From: Hysterangium stoloniferum
Lineage: Eukaryota; Basidiomycota; Agaricomycetes; Hysterangiales; Hysterangiaceae
DNA length: 64,000 nucleotides
Direction: 5' to 3'
NCBI GenBank assembly: GCA_015178975.1
Contig: WHVD01000016.1
Span: 806,001 to 870,000, forward strand
The notes beneath the pieces were generated by a model. The model was given only the letters and a program-made list of their open reading frames with translations, searched no databases and was not told the DNA's origin. A program made the translations under genes and the position numbers. Positions 1-11,426 of this stretch are shown one piece after another. Every line of letters starts with the position of its first letter. The stretch's first letter is position 1.

Positions 1-1405
1 CTTCCACCGGGGATCCGCTCACCCAAACATGGACAAAGACAAAGATCAGACTATGAAACTTTCGCAGTGCAGGATGGTAAGTTGGAGATGCATTGTAATG
101 GTGTCTAATTTGGTCTGGATGTCATTAAGACGGTTGTCATGTGGGTGACCTCTAGCTGAGTGCATGCTGTGGCGATTAGTATACGCACGATGCGGAGGTC
201 CTCAACGGCGATGGCGGCGGTCTAAGTAGTATTGGTTTTCGGAAAACTGATTTTATAAAGGATTTGATGTTATTTGTTTAATATCGTTGTCAAAGATTCG
301 TTCTGAGAGTGCATAGAAGTTTTTTCGGCTAACAATGGTGGTAGCTGGAGTGTGAGAGCCATCACTGAAGTGTTTGATTGTATTACATACAATTTATGAG
401 CCGTGAGCATAGTAATAAACAGAACCCCCTCTTGAGCAGAATTACCGCTACAATTGCAAGTGATCCAGAGCCGTCATAGGTTTCAGATGCAAATGTTCCT
501 TCCCTTTTAGAGAGAATATAGCCAATCTTCCCGATCTCAGCCTTGATTCTGAGTCATGTAGAATGCATCACTGGTACACGGTTGCTTGTAAGGTATTGGG
601 GGAAGAGCTACGCCACTTTTGAGACATTGGTCGCCATGTCTGGACTAAATTTATCAGAAAGATGACGAACTCCCGTGCACGTCGCCACAGGCTACCCAGA
701 CCTCAAAACCTCTTATACGTTACTGTCTTTGTTTCGAAAGTAGCTAACCCGCTGGTCGCTTGAACACGCTTGATATCTTGAATTTCGGTCTCACGTAGAA
801 ATTTATCGGAGAACACTTTCATGTACTTACACACATCTTGTCCTGGAAGGCGACCTGCGGCATTAGAGAGTAGAGGTATAAGAAGAACAGAAAATCGGTA
901 TTTAGCACGGAAACTGTGGTGTAGCCAATTAACGCTCCCGAAAAATATTCATGACGATCTTTCCAACACACACTCACCTACCGATATACACCTTCTCTCT
1001 GGCCCAAAAGTCTCCATGTCACGGGGGTTATAGTGAAGCTATCCTGCAACGTCGTATATGCAGTACTAAGACCTGATAGGGGAGAACTTATTATTCTTTC
1101 TGGATCGTCGAGTACTGAGATCCAGGTTCTTTTTCAGATAACAAGGTGAGAGTCATCAACACGCCAGCCGAGACTCCATTGGATTATTTGGTGGTCTAAG
1201 GGGTTGGGCTGGAGTGTATTATTAATGAATGGATTAAGTATTTTGAAGAGGGCATATTAGCATATTGGAATTTATGCAGACTAATCAATATTAGTGCCTC
1301 CAACACAATGCACACAATAGCGCCGACGCCAAGCCTCAATCGATGTCTAGCATGAGCCCGTCGTTCATAGGAAATGCAAAAGCTGAAGATTTTTAAGGTA
1401 TAACA
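1..1405. other. No gene recognised
   Basis: I see no convincing coding exon, RNA gene or recognisable repeat boundary here. Open frames are short and unlike any family I know. It may be decayed intergenic or transposon sequence. Confidence 0.4.
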
Positions 1406-1447
1406 TTGTTAAGCGTATTCACAGGATATACGAATAAAAGCGTCCCA

Positions 1448-1780
1448 ATGGATGGACCTGGGAGACTCAGTTTATACCGCACGTTAATGCGAAGACTCGA
1501 ATCCGACGCGCAGGAGGCTTTAGAGGATCTCATCACTGCCAAATTTGGCATGCCCATCACGCAAACGAACAACAAGATCGCAAATAAGGCGGGAGACCTC
1601 CTCTCATGTTATCAGCCATACAACCTTTGTCGTGAGTGCAACGTGTCGCTAAATTCATGCCTCACTTTGACGGCTTCTATGAATTCCTCAAGGCTTTTCC
1701 CCCCGAAAAGTCCGAATGTGTTTCGCAAATGCTACACGGTAAAGAACAAGGAGTGCTTTGAGAATTCGTGGAGCATTTAG
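1448..1780 (+). CDS. Hypothetical short ORF, possible gene fragment
   Basis: An ATG-started frame of 110 codons. The first half (about residues 1-50) is rich in Arg, Leu, Glu and Asp and looks protein-like; the second half is Cys- and Ser-rich and less convincing. I do not recognise the family. No partner exon with good splice sites was found, so this may be one exon of a broken gene or a chance ORF. The nearest clear gene is the MFS transporter 1.1 kb downstream on the same strand. Confidence 0.25.
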   Translation: MDGPGRLSLYRTLMRRLESDAQEALEDLITAKFGMPITQTNNKIANKAGDLLSCYQPYNLCRECNVSLNSCLTLTASMNSSRLFPPKSPNVFRKCYTVKNKECFENSWSI

Positions 1781-2883
1781 AATGAAGCATTCGATGAGTA
1801 CCGTGACAGCGTAATGGGGCGATAGAATACAGACACAACTCATACATCCCTATGTATGAGATCGGGATGGAGAGAAGGCAACCCCCGATTTTGATTTTCT
1901 TCTTTTTTTGGCGACTAAATCCGTAAAAGAAGCCCGTGATGTCTCGTGTGGCGTAGGAAGCTTTGGATACCGATGCATGAGGATGCCCGCTCTGGAGCAG
2001 CGGCCAGGGAAAATTAAGAAACAACATGGTGCTTCGAGATGCGGGCTAAGGTTGGGAACTGCCTCTCCAGATGGACGAAAATCGGTCATTGTGACATGCC
2101 AGCTTCATGGTTCTTGTATGTTCAGCAAAGTAATAGGGACTAAAATGTGTTTGTGGTTTAATTGGTTACGGTTTGATCGTTGACCATAAGCTTGTACTAT
2201 TGATATTAGCTATTTTTCCATTTACCGCATAACATGTAGATAGCTGCTTCACTGCGTCATGACAGGGAAAACACATTCAATGCTCATGCCTTACAAAACA
2301 AGGAGCAATTTTAAAGACCTACCGGATTACTTCGAACTGTGCATGGCTATTTTACTATATTAGGGGTGCAGAATAAGTTCCATTACTATGAGTATTATTT
2401 AATGCACTCTATCTTTTCCGTTATTGATAAGAGTTACACGTATGACGACGCACAAAATGCTGTGGCGATGTCCCTGGGCGCCAGCTTTGATAAAAGTTGT
2501 ACAGAGCTTAATTATTCATCTAGACATAGATGATTTAGAAGAATATAAGAAGGGCCTACATGGGTGAAATTGGTTCTGATAAGTTACAGATGCATTGGAA
2601 GACAGTTGAAACTCCGACTTCAAGCCGAAGCAACCAATTGAATTGCTTACATAGATCAAAGAGTATCAAAGCAATGCGCCCATGACCACTTGAACACCGA
2701 CTTCCTCCTTGCTAGCCACCATCCAGATATTTGCGTGACTTCTAGTCTTTATCCGCTTACGACAAGTAAGGGAAACATGAACAAACTCTTTTCACCTGAG
2801 CGCAAGCCGCGTGGGCGATTTAATAAGTAAATTTAGAAAGCTTTCATGTCGTTTGGGCAGAAATGTGACGCGATCCTCTCAGC
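1781..2883. other. Intergenic, nothing recognised
   Basis: About 1.1 kb of AT-rich sequence upstream of the MFS gene. It contains only short ORFs without family signal and presumably includes the transporter promoter. No clear repeat ends are visible. Confidence 0.4.
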
Positions 2884-4788
2884 ATGCTTTCAGAACCAGA
2901 GCTGGACTCGGAAACCGAAGAGCTGATGTTGTCTGAAACATCACCACAGCGTCCCAGGGCGAACCCTCTCATTAATCACAAAATCGCAATATCTTTCCCG
3001 CTGGGACAAGTATTATGCCTGCTGCTGCTTGCACTTGCAGAGTCGATTCATGCTATGCAGCCAACTCCGTATATTCCAAAGGTATGTGCAATTATTCAGT
3101 TCCGAAATGTGCATTATTTTTTTAATATTTTGAACTGATCCCCTTTATTAGCTTGTAGAAGAAATTGGTATAACACACGGGGACAAAAGCAAAGTGGGAT
3201 ATTATGTTGGGCTATTCGTAGGTTTGATGTTAATGTGTGAAATACACTCTTTTTTACCACATTTCGCAGGATACCACATTCTCTATTGCCGAGGCGATTT
3301 TTATCCTTCAATGGTCTCGCCTTAGTGATATGATCGGGCGCAAACCTGTGGCGTTGTTTGGTACTATGGGACTTGCCTTGTCATCAATCCTCTTCGGCCT
3401 GTCGAAGACTTACTTGAATCTCATTCTCAGCCGGGCTCTAGCTGGCGTCCTCAACGCCAATTTCGCCGTGCTCAGAGGGACGATGGCTGAACTACTGGAC
3501 CCCGACAGTTTTTCTCGCACAATTCCATGGCTAGTTATCATGTGGAGTGCCGGGACTACTATTGGGTCAGTCGTGAAATCTCTTATGATATTCTGCTTCA
3601 ACGATTAACATTTACTAATTGTAAGACCATTAATCGGAGGGACATTCTACCATCCTTATGAACGGTTGCCCGGTTTATTTGGCTCTAATACCTTTTGGGA
3701 ACATTACCCCTACTTTTTGCCATGCCTAATGTCAGCTGTAATTTCGATGACCACATTTACCGTGGCATTCTGCTTTCTTCGAGAGGCTAGTAATGGTCCT
3801 TCACATGTCTTTGAGCTGTCTAATAACTTTTTTTAATATTCTTGCGATATACAGACCCTCCACTCCAAAAGTCCGCATCAACAGTCCTCAATAGATAACG
3901 ATCATGGAGAATACCAGCTCATAGAATCCCGATCAAACTCTTCATCCTCGCACCCTCCTGTCCCCCCCACAGTTTCTCGTCCTTCGATACGCTCCTTGCT
4001 TACAAGATCCTTAGTCACGGTCCTGATGAACTACGCAGTATTCTCCTGCCTTGAAGTCGCAATAGCTTCCATCCTGCCCATATTTCTTTCCTCCCCCGGC
4101 GAGCTAGGTGGTCTGGGCTTCAACCCCTCCCAGATTGGCATCTTCATATCGACTATAGGCGCATATAATTGCGTTTTCCAAGTTTGTTTGTTTGCGAGAC
4201 TACAGGCACGCTGGGGCAGCAGGTGTATATTGCAAGCTGGGATGTTGGGCTTTGCGGCTATTTTTCTATCTTTTCCGCTTTGCATTTGGACGATGAAGGA
4301 TGGCAACATGAGATTTGGAACGTGGATAATTTTGATTCTGCAGATAGGCTTATTCCCCATGGCAATGATGTCGGCAAGTGCGTATAAACATCACAGTACT
4401 TGGTTGAGACTCTGATTATATTGTTTGTATTATGATTAAGGTTGCATCACGATACTTCTAACAGCTGCCTCCCCTCCTGCGGCACTCGGGACTGCGAACG
4501 GCCTCTTACAGAACACCGCGTCGGTCTTTCGTATCTTAGGACCCGCTGCAACCACGTCTTTATTAGCTCTATCTATAGAGAAGAAGCTTGCGGGTGAGGT
4601 TGAGATTAGATCCCCCTCTATCACGTTACACTAAAAATGAGATTACAACTAATGACAATTCTTTGACAGGTGGCTGTTTAGTGTATTATGTGGCTTGCCT
4701 TATAGCTGTTATTGGTTGGAAAATTGCTGGATTAGTGGCAATCGAAAGGCCGATACTGCCTGATGAAGACACTCCTCCGTTCGATTGA
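2884..4788 (+). CDS. MFS transporter (DHA1-like drug:H+ antiporter family)
   Basis: Predicted 503-residue membrane transporter of the major facilitator superfamily, probably exporting small molecules across the plasma membrane by proton exchange; the substrate is unknown. Seven exons restore one frame: 2884-3081, 3152-3217, 3270-3565, 3626-3806, 3855-4377, 4465-4593 and 4670-4788, with introns of 48-87 bp. Residues 104-114 (WSRLSDMIGRK) match the MFS signature loop between TM2 and TM3. A Ser/Pro-rich hydrophilic loop encoded at the start of exon 5 fits the central cytoplasmic loop between the two six-helix halves, and the C-terminal half has the conserved GTANGLLQ-type segment. The ATG is the first in frame and is followed by a short acidic N-terminus typical of fungal members. 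The donor of intron 4 (gtcttt at 3807) is weak and is chosen because it alone keeps the frame. No stop or frameshift was found. Confidence 0.88.
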
Positions 4789-5670
4789 CACAATAGGTTG
4801 ATAGGTTGCTGGATACGGTGATATGTAGAGATAGAAGTGATATTTGTTATGCTCACAGCCCTAGATGAAATAATGTCGTTGTTTAAATTAATTTTCTTGG
4901 ATGGGATATACAGACGTCATTTGTGATATCAGTCAATATGATATCATGCGGGTCGTATGGGTCAAGATTGTGGATTATAGACCAATTTGCCGAGAATCAC
5001 TGGAGGATGCAATGATGCATTGGATCTGGCTACAGTGAGCTATAAACTACACATCCTGCAAGTGGCGTAAACTTTAGTGAAGGAGATGTGAAAGAACTGG
5101 CCGCTTGATAGGGAAGTGCTAGACTTGGGGCGTGGAGGTTGCAGAGAAGTAAAGTAGGACGTGGGGCCGGGAATATGCAAAGAAAGAGTGCATCAGGCGG
5201 TTGGGGGAATAAAGAATGAATGATCGTGGATACCAGTATACCACCCGTTAATGGACCTAGTTGAAACGTCGAGTAAGTACCTAATGCATCCTTCACGCCT
5301 TGACTAATCAACAACGTCAACTTGCGAAGCGTATTCTCTTCCCATCTTGTGTATTTGCTAAGTGTAATCAATCAAGTATCTCTGCGCTGCTGATAGCTGT
5401 GTATTATTTAGTGCAAAGTACACGCTCCAACTCACGAATACTGGATAACAAAGCTATCTGGAACGCCCCACACGGCGGAGATCTTTTGGAATGAAGCCTT
5501 TTGGAGGCCTTTCCATGACCGCAATATCGACTAGTATCAGACCGGAGGTCCCAAACCACCTGGGTCGATGTCATCATCGGAGAACCAGCCTAGAAGACCG
5601 TCTTTATAAATTGAGAACGAGGCCACCGAGTCACACGTAAAAAGCGATGATCATTCCCTTTCTGCGTTGA
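4789..5670. other. Intergenic, nothing recognised
   Basis: Roughly 0.9 kb between the MFS stop codon and the first tRNA-Lys repeat unit. I see no exon, RNA gene or element boundary. Confidence 0.4.
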
Positions 5671-6060
5671 CCTAGCTTTATGAATTAATCTTTTGTTGCT
5701 GTATATACTAGTACAACAAAATTGAGGTGTAGTTTCACCAATAAGTCTGGAATGGGGGAAAAAATAGCAAGTTCAAATGCAGAACGATGGTGTCGTTGTT
5801 CAGTATCTGTTAGAAGGTAGGAAGTATCAAGCATGCCTTGCTAGCTCAATGGTAGAGCGTTAGACTCTTACAGTCCCTCTGACCGGGTAAGAGTCTTAAG
5901 GTCGCGGGTTCGATTCCTGCGCGAGGTAATGTTTTTATCCCGTTAAATCACGGGCCTACCAATGGTTCCTATTGAACGAGGTGAATCTCTCTTTTTCTGA
6001 GCGCGTGAAATATTCTTAACTATTATAGAATTACCTATTAAGTACTAAATATGCATATGT
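5671..6060 (+). repeat. tRNA-Lys repeat unit, copy 1
   Basis: A unit of about 400 bp made of an AT-rich left part (tatatactagtacaacaaaa and following), a tRNA-Lys(CTT) gene and a right part beginning tttttatcccgttaaatcac. The same order recurs at 7440-7890 and in 45410-46250, and a reversed partial copy lies at 6236-6440. This is more than a lone tRNA gene: the flanks are repeated with it. It could be a tRNA-derived SINE or a locally amplified and transposed tRNA gene segment. Confidence 0.7.
5835..5928 (+). tRNA. tRNA-Lys (CTT) with 22-nt intron
   Basis: The cloverleaf folds as acceptor GCCTTGC with GCGAGGT, D-arm GCTC/GAGC, anticodon loop with CTT at 5867-5869, variable loop AGGTC and T-arm GCGGG/CCTGC around TTCGATT. 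An intron of about 22 nt (5871-5892) follows base 37; its end GTAAGA pairs with the anticodon-loop TCTTAC, as in eukaryotic pre-tRNAs. One mismatch sits in the anticodon stem. Internal A and B boxes are present and a T5 run follows at 5932, fitting a Pol III terminator. It may be functional or a recently decayed copy. Confidence 0.75.
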
Positions 6061-6104
6061 AGAACTATGAACTATCAAATTAGCGCGATTGTTACATATG
6101 CACC

Positions 6105-6212
6105 TCGCTGGCCTGATGGAAACGATGAGTGTTGAGAACAAGCACTATATGATTATAATGATCGACGACTTCTCCCGGGTTGTATGGATTGAAACAAGCA
6201 AGAGGAGCCCGT
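6105..6212 (+). pseudogene. Ty1/copia integrase fragment
   Basis: Translation gives a short match to the copia integrase core, ending MIIMIDDFSRVVWIETSKR, where IDDFSR is the conserved catalytic-core strand. Both ends are cut and no flanking integrase sequence remains. It probably belongs with the copia debris and short LTRs at 6505-6692, 7895-8123 and 42.6-45.3 kb. Confidence 0.7.
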
Positions 6213-6235
6213 GACTTGATAAAGTAAAAATATAG

Positions 6236-6440
6236 CCCCGCATGGGAATCGAACCCGCAACCTTCAGACTCTTACCCGGTCAGAGGGACTGCAGATATTG
6301 AATCACGACAGCACCGTTGTAAACGTTCTACATTTGAGTCTGCTATTTTTGTCATACTGCACCTTACTTTTATTGTACTATTTACAGCGACAAGGATAAA
6401 TCCATAAGGCTAAGTCAATATATCTTGGGTATGAACTTTG
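6236..6440 (-). repeat. tRNA-Lys repeat unit, inverted and deleted copy
   Basis: On the minus strand this reads as the left part of the unit followed directly by the intron and 3' half of the tRNA (cagtccctctgaccgggtaa, then AGGTTGCGGG and the T-arm). The 5' half of the tRNA is missing, so it cannot make a tRNA. It shows that the unit also occurs in inverted orientation. Confidence 0.65.
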
Positions 6441-6504
6441 AACTTATATAGTTTTGCATATGCATGTTTGTTACTTAATAGCAAGTGGAGTTGCTCCAAC
6501 CATT

Positions 6505-6692
6505 ACCGGAGCCTGGTGGCTTACGACATACCGATTATGTTATCACAGACGCGCGTACTATCATTTTTAGTTAATCGTTTTACTTACCGTCATCATCGTG
6601 TATCGTACTCGCCGTTCTCGAGGAATACAGTTTGGTCCTATCAACGTCTGGACCGATGCCAATGTAAGGCTGCATTAGACAGCAGCCTTTCA
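6505..6692 (+). repeat. Truncated short copia-type LTR (family G)
   Basis: It shares a long stretch with the solo LTR at 45164-45342, including ggaatacagtttggtcct and the end ...gcagcctttca. The TG-start is lost here. LTRs of about 180 bp fit the small LTRs of copia elements, whose coding debris lies close by. Confidence 0.6.
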
Positions 6693-6777
6693 ACCGCCGC
6701 TATGCCATCCCAACACTGCAACTAAACATGGCGTTCCTCAGTAGTGCGACTGGCAACAAATCTAAGTAGGGTGCTGC

Positions 6778-6960
6778 TGTTGAAGTTTTCGTGGTGCTGT
6801 TCTTAAACCCGTTTGTCTGAGCGAGGTACTCGTTGTAAATGGATAAGGACTAAACAAATACAAATAGACCTGATGTAACCCAAAATACGCTTTCAACGGC
6901 AGCGACCAGAGCCCTAATACTCGCAATCCCTCGCTAACCTAAATCCCCGAAAAGTCAACA
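6778..6960 (-). mobile_element. Solo LTR of the TRIM family
   Basis: A 183-bp TG...CA sequence flanked by the direct repeat GCTGC (6773-6777 and 6961-6965). It matches the LTRs of the complete TRIM elements at 39037-39943 and 56245-57153 over its length, including the stretch ggataaggactaaacaaata. The 5-bp target duplication and lack of an internal region show a solo LTR left by LTR-LTR recombination. Confidence 0.85.
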
Positions 6961-7264
6961 GCTGCCCCGTCAGCTTTCTTTACATATCGAGCCCAAGAAG
7001 AATGAATATAAAATTTTCTTTCGAAAAATAACCAAACTCGGGGCAAGCTAAAGTCTCCACAGTTATTAAGGGCATGGGCCGAGTGACCCTAGGTTCTTCC
7101 CAGACAGACCAAGAACTTGCCTCACACCCCATTGATATGATGCGGCCGCCTGAAAAAAAAAAGAATATGAGTGGATATCCGATTTTCCCGTTCCGCCACC
7201 CCATTAAGGAAAATCGGATAGCCCATCAGGTGCAGCTTTTCAGCCTTCCATATGATAAATACAC

Positions 7265-7890
7265 GGTCCCTCTGACCAGGTGAGAGCCTTAAGGTTGCAG
7301 TTTTGACTCCTGTATGAGGCAATACTTTTACTTGGTTCAATCACAGGCTCCTTCCTACCAAGAGTTCCTATTGAACCAGGTATATATCTTTTTTTTTTAA
7401 GTGCTTGAAATATTTTTAAGGACCATGGAACTAGCCATTAAGTAGTACCAAACATGCATATGCAGAACTATATAGAAGTTCAAAGTTTGCACCCAAGATA
7501 TATTGACTTGGCTTTATGAATTTATCTTTTCGTTACTGTATATACTAGTACAACAAAATTAAGGTGTAGTATGACAAATAAGTCTGGAGTGGGGGAAAAA
7601 TTAGCAGACTCAGATGCAGAACATTTACAACAGTGGTGTCGTTGTTCAATATCTGTTACAATGTAGGTATCACCAGTCATGCCTTGCTAGCTCAATCGGT
7701 AGAGTGTCAGACTTTTCCAGTCCCTCTGACTGGGTAGGAGTCTTAAGGTTGTGGGTTGATTCCCGTGAGGCTATACTTTTATTTAGTTAAATCACAGGCC
7801 CCTTCCTACCAAGAGTTCCTATTGAACCATATAATGTATATATATATATATATATCTTTTTCCGGCCGTGTGAAATATTTTTAACCACGG
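7265..7890 (+). repeat. tRNA-Lys repeat units, partial tandem pair
   Basis: A 3' half-unit (7265 onward: intron, T-arm and right flank) is followed about 400 bp later by a full unit containing the tRNA-like sequence at 7681. The spacing matches the 45738 to 46139 pair. The downstream flank contains a TA dinucleotide run near 7835-7855. A solo LTR then splits the right flank at 7894. Confidence 0.65.
7681..7773 (+). pseudogene. Degenerate tRNA-Lys copy
   Basis: Same architecture as the intact copies, but the anticodon loop reads TTTTCC instead of TCTTAC, the D-loop has an extra base, and the T-arm and 3' acceptor strand carry deletions (gtgggttgattcccgtgaggc). It should not fold into a working tRNA. 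Confidence 0.65.
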
Positions 7891-7894
7891 AACT

Positions 7895-8123
7895 TGTAAG
7901 CCTGGCACCCCAGTCTTACACGTTCACCTTTGTTCATGATCACCTTTTGTTCGCATTTGCCTTTTGTTGTTCTGTTTCCATGTGATAACAGCATCCCGGG
8001 AGTTTTCCTTCTTTACCTTACCATACGCTACACTGTTCTGTATCCAGTCTCATTCTATACAATACACCGTGGTCCTGTCAACTCGTGTGACCTGCCTGTG
8101 AGCCCAATTGACATCAGCTTTCA
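7895..8123 (+). mobile_element. Solo LTR related to family G
   Basis: A TG...CA segment of 229 bp beginning TGTAAGCCTGG, like the LTR at 45164, and flanked by GAACT on both sides (7890-7894 and 8124-8128). It is inserted in the right flank of a tRNA-Lys repeat unit, which reads on after the second GAACT. The similarity to the other G copies is patchy, so it is a divergent subfamily. Confidence 0.65.
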
Positions 8124-8264
8124 GAACTAGTCTAGCAACTCGACTAACAAATCAAAGCTAAAACAAGGATGCTAGGTTCTACTTGGACACCACTATGCAT
8201 ATCATTTTCGGAGATGCTACTTCTGAATAAGAACAATCCCTCATTTATTTACGAAGTACTTTCC

Positions 8265-9660
8265 CTACGCTTCGATGCTCAAAGCATCAATAATTGCCAT
8301 GAGAGCTGAGTTCCCACCTAATCTCTCGATCTCTGCCCTAGCCTGACGTTCGATATTGTTGAGAACTTGTATGGTATAATCAAATGACTTTGTCTGATCC
8401 CGCATATAATCAACGACATAGCGCTTGGTAGTGGGTGTCCTGGGCCGTTTTTGTAGAACGTCTAAGAGTACAGGGCTAAGCCATCATGTGGATGTGAACA
8501 TTTTCCAATACGCACTCAGAACCCTTCGATTCGACGTATCCTCGCGGACAGAATGGACAACGGGAAAAGAGAATTTGCCTTCAGTCAAATCTTCTGCGAA
8601 CCCTTTATTAGACTCGTACTGGAGCGTCAAGTGAGGAGATCGCCTGTTGATGCCATGAAATGACACATACTTCCGTGGACTGAAGGTTCATATAATCATC
8701 GCGAATTTGAAAGTAGACACTGATGAGGTTAACCAAAGGGATATAATCACTATGGTAGCCAGGTCCGCAAGTGCATCGGAAACTAGAAAAAACCTACTTA
8801 CACGGTTGATGAGCTTATAGCCATCATAAGTTTAATTGCAATGCGAAAGAGTCCGCCGGTTTCTAAAGGGTGTCAGTCTTCTGGAAGTAATCTGAAAGCA
8901 GTGGGGGACAAACTGTTGTTGACCATATGGATGTATTCTTCCTCAGTAGGACAAATGAGATTGTCTCGCCACAGGAGGTCCAACCCCTGGCCACGGTGCA
9001 AATTAATTAATTCATCTACAGGTTTCGTATTATTAGCAATAATAATGAATACGCTTTGACGATACTTGCCGGTGACGAGACGTTCCAGCTCAATATCCTT
9101 GCCCTCGGCATGTGGCAGCATATTCCTCAGCACAAGTAGTTCTTTATAGGCCAAAAAGTACATATAGTTCGCCGTGTTGATTGTCTGAGGTATACCGTAT
9201 ATCTTATGGGTAACTGTAGGCGGTAGATCAGGCAAGAGGACCTCGTGAAACAAACAAGGCAAACATGCCTGGCTGCCCTCTTCGCAATTGGGAGTTGTCC
9301 TCTACATCGTCTATCCTAGGGGCAAAAAAAAGATAGAATGCGCTCATGACAAAGGATCTCGGGGAATAAAGCGTACATAAGACTCGCGCTATGAAGCATG
9401 CTCACGACCGAGGATATCACATTGACTGTATCCTCGGGAACCTTCAACCACAAGTTAAATGCGTGGATCATTTTCTTGCGTATTTCTTTTCCAGCGGCCG
9501 ATGTGAGATACTTAAAAGGTTCCACTAAAGCCTAAATGCCGCTCAGCATACGCCGGGAATATACAGCAGATAAACTGACATTCTCATTGTCGGGACGCCA
9601 CCACGCCTCTGCACTTGAATTCGAAAGGCGTTCAAGAAGGTCGTTGTAGGCTCCAGCCAT
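8265..9660 (-). CDS. ggs1: Geranylgeranyl diphosphate synthase
   Basis: A 339-residue trans-prenyltransferase that condenses isopentenyl diphosphate onto farnesyl diphosphate to give C20 GGPP, used for protein prenylation, carotenoids and diterpenes. Eight exons (9576-9660, 9377-9524, 9269-9315, 8914-9213, 8802-8862, 8671-8749, 8516-8618, 8265-8461) join in one frame. The first Asp-rich motif DDVED is at residues 80-84, followed by NSQLRRGQP; the block [15 protein letters not shown] and the second Asp-rich motif DDYMN (231-235) follow, then [15 protein letters not shown]. Length and order fit fungal GGPP synthases. The start is the ATG giving [12 protein letters not shown]. Intron 3 (9214-9268) begins with GC rather than GT. 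All catalytic motifs are intact. An MFS transporter lies about 3.5 kb away, but no terpene cyclase is visible. Confidence 0.93.
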
Positions 9661-10974
9661 GATCGTTGTGTTTGAATAATATATATGACAGAATGAGAGG
9701 AATATATCTAGGTACATACAATAAGTATGAATAGAATTGCAGTAGGGAATACAATTTCACCTCAGTATTTGTACGCGGTAGCGTTCAAATGACTGAGGTG
9801 CAAACTATCTAGAAGCTGTTCATTTTTATACTAACTTGTGTCATTTTCCCCCCTTTGGAAAGGTCCAAGGAACAGGTATAGATGTAAAAGTGATGGGGAA
9901 AATGCTGAAAACTGCAGATCCCGAACTGCCGGGGATAGGCCGAAAAAATGAACTCAAATCCGTTTTTTGAGCAATACTATTACACTTTCGCCTCCATCAG
10001 CCCGTCAACTGCACTGGATGACTCTGTGGACAACTGTAGAATTCTAAATTCCCAGTTCTAAGTGACGCTGACGGCTAAACGAACGTGTGATTCATATCCG
10101 CCATGCCCGGCTCGGTGCTTATGTATACCGACAATATACCGGTCAGAGGCAATGACGGCCCCGTCATATAAATCTAATCCCCTATTTTATGGGAATTGGC
10201 TCTAAGTTCTAATCTCTGTCACTTGTTACAGCTTGCCGCTAGAATTCTAAATACCAAGTTCAAACTCACCACAGAGTTATCCACTGTTGCTTGTTTTGCT
10301 CCCAGGTGCTTTGTTTGTCTCGGCACCGTCGCTTATTCTTGAGAAGATTCTGTCAAAATGAAATCCACAAAATTACCCTATATTGAAGAAGAGTGGAGAA
10401 GGGTACCTCGGCCGACTTTAAAAAAAAAAAAAGATCAGAGTGGATATCTGATTTTCCCGTTCCGCCACCCCCTTGTTACATAAGTAAATTGGGTTTTGAT
10501 CTGTCCGGCTGCTGGAGGAAGTCCTCCCATTCTGGCTCCTGGACGTTGTTTAACAATCAAGAAATGTAGCAGCGGTTAGGTCTGAAGCAGGAACTCTTTT
10601 TAAGCTATCCCGCTGCGTTGGTTCAATTCCCATTCTTTTATATTGTTTTGATCATGATCATCATTTTGTTATCGACTTCAACAAAAATTACAAGTTCATG
10701 AAACTACGTGACATAATACAGCGACTCGTCATCAAAATCAGTAGATGTCGATGCCTGTACCGAAAAGCTATAGCATAGAGTTGGCTATGCCTCATTTGTG
10801 CCACAGTAAGGAGATTGAACGGGATTATAACGCATTTGACAATCCAACACATGGATGCTGGTACGATGGGAACGCAACTGCTCACACTCCAGGCAGCTAC
10901 AAGCCTAAAAACACCTGTCTCACGAGACAATAGAGTGCACGTAGAGAGGTGGGTGTTTCGTCACAATTTCCGGC
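9661..10974. other. Intergenic, nothing recognised
   Basis: Presumed promoter side of the GGPP synthase gene. A motif of about 45 bp (gtggatatctgattttcccg onward, 10431-10475) also occurs near 7171-7204, hinting at a small repeat. No exon or RNA gene was recognised. Confidence 0.4.
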
Positions 10975-11426
10975 ATCACCTTGTAACTTTATATATATAT
11001 ATTTAATACTATATATCTATTGTATTATCATGTTACAACTCTAAAATTTGACTTGTAGCATATTTCCCAAAATCTGAGTCCATTTGAGCCTGCAAACTCA
11101 TTTGTGAGCCAACCACTGCACCAAACCAAATGAGCTCATAATATGTCAGAGTTGTACGAGGCTGGTTTGTATGTATCCACCTGGTAAGTTTACGTGGTAT
11201 TTTGACTGGAACAGCTGAGAGTAGTTATTTCTTACTACATAATTACATGCCCAATAACATATTACAAGTTCATTTGGTTTGGTGCAGTGATTAACTCACA
11301 TTGAGTTTGCAAGCTCAAATGGACCCCACTTTTGGGAAATATGCTAGAGATTGAATTTTGGGGTTGTAACACGATAACTCACTAGATATGTAGGATTAAT
11401 ATATATATACAAAACCACAAGGTGAT
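10975..11426. repeat. Foldback element with long inverted arms
   Basis: Two arms of about 190 bp (roughly 10975-11165 and 11240-11426) are reverse complements by eye, for example catatttcccaaaat against attttgggaaatatg-like sequence and caccaaaccaaatgag against its partner. The spacer is about 75 bp. No ORF is present. This is the form of a foldback MITE or palindromic repeat; the exact ends and target duplication were not resolved. Confidence 0.65.

Noticed and set aside
7171-10475. A motif of about 45 bp repeated near 7171 and 10431
   Set aside because: Real similarity, but too short and without defined ends to be called an element.
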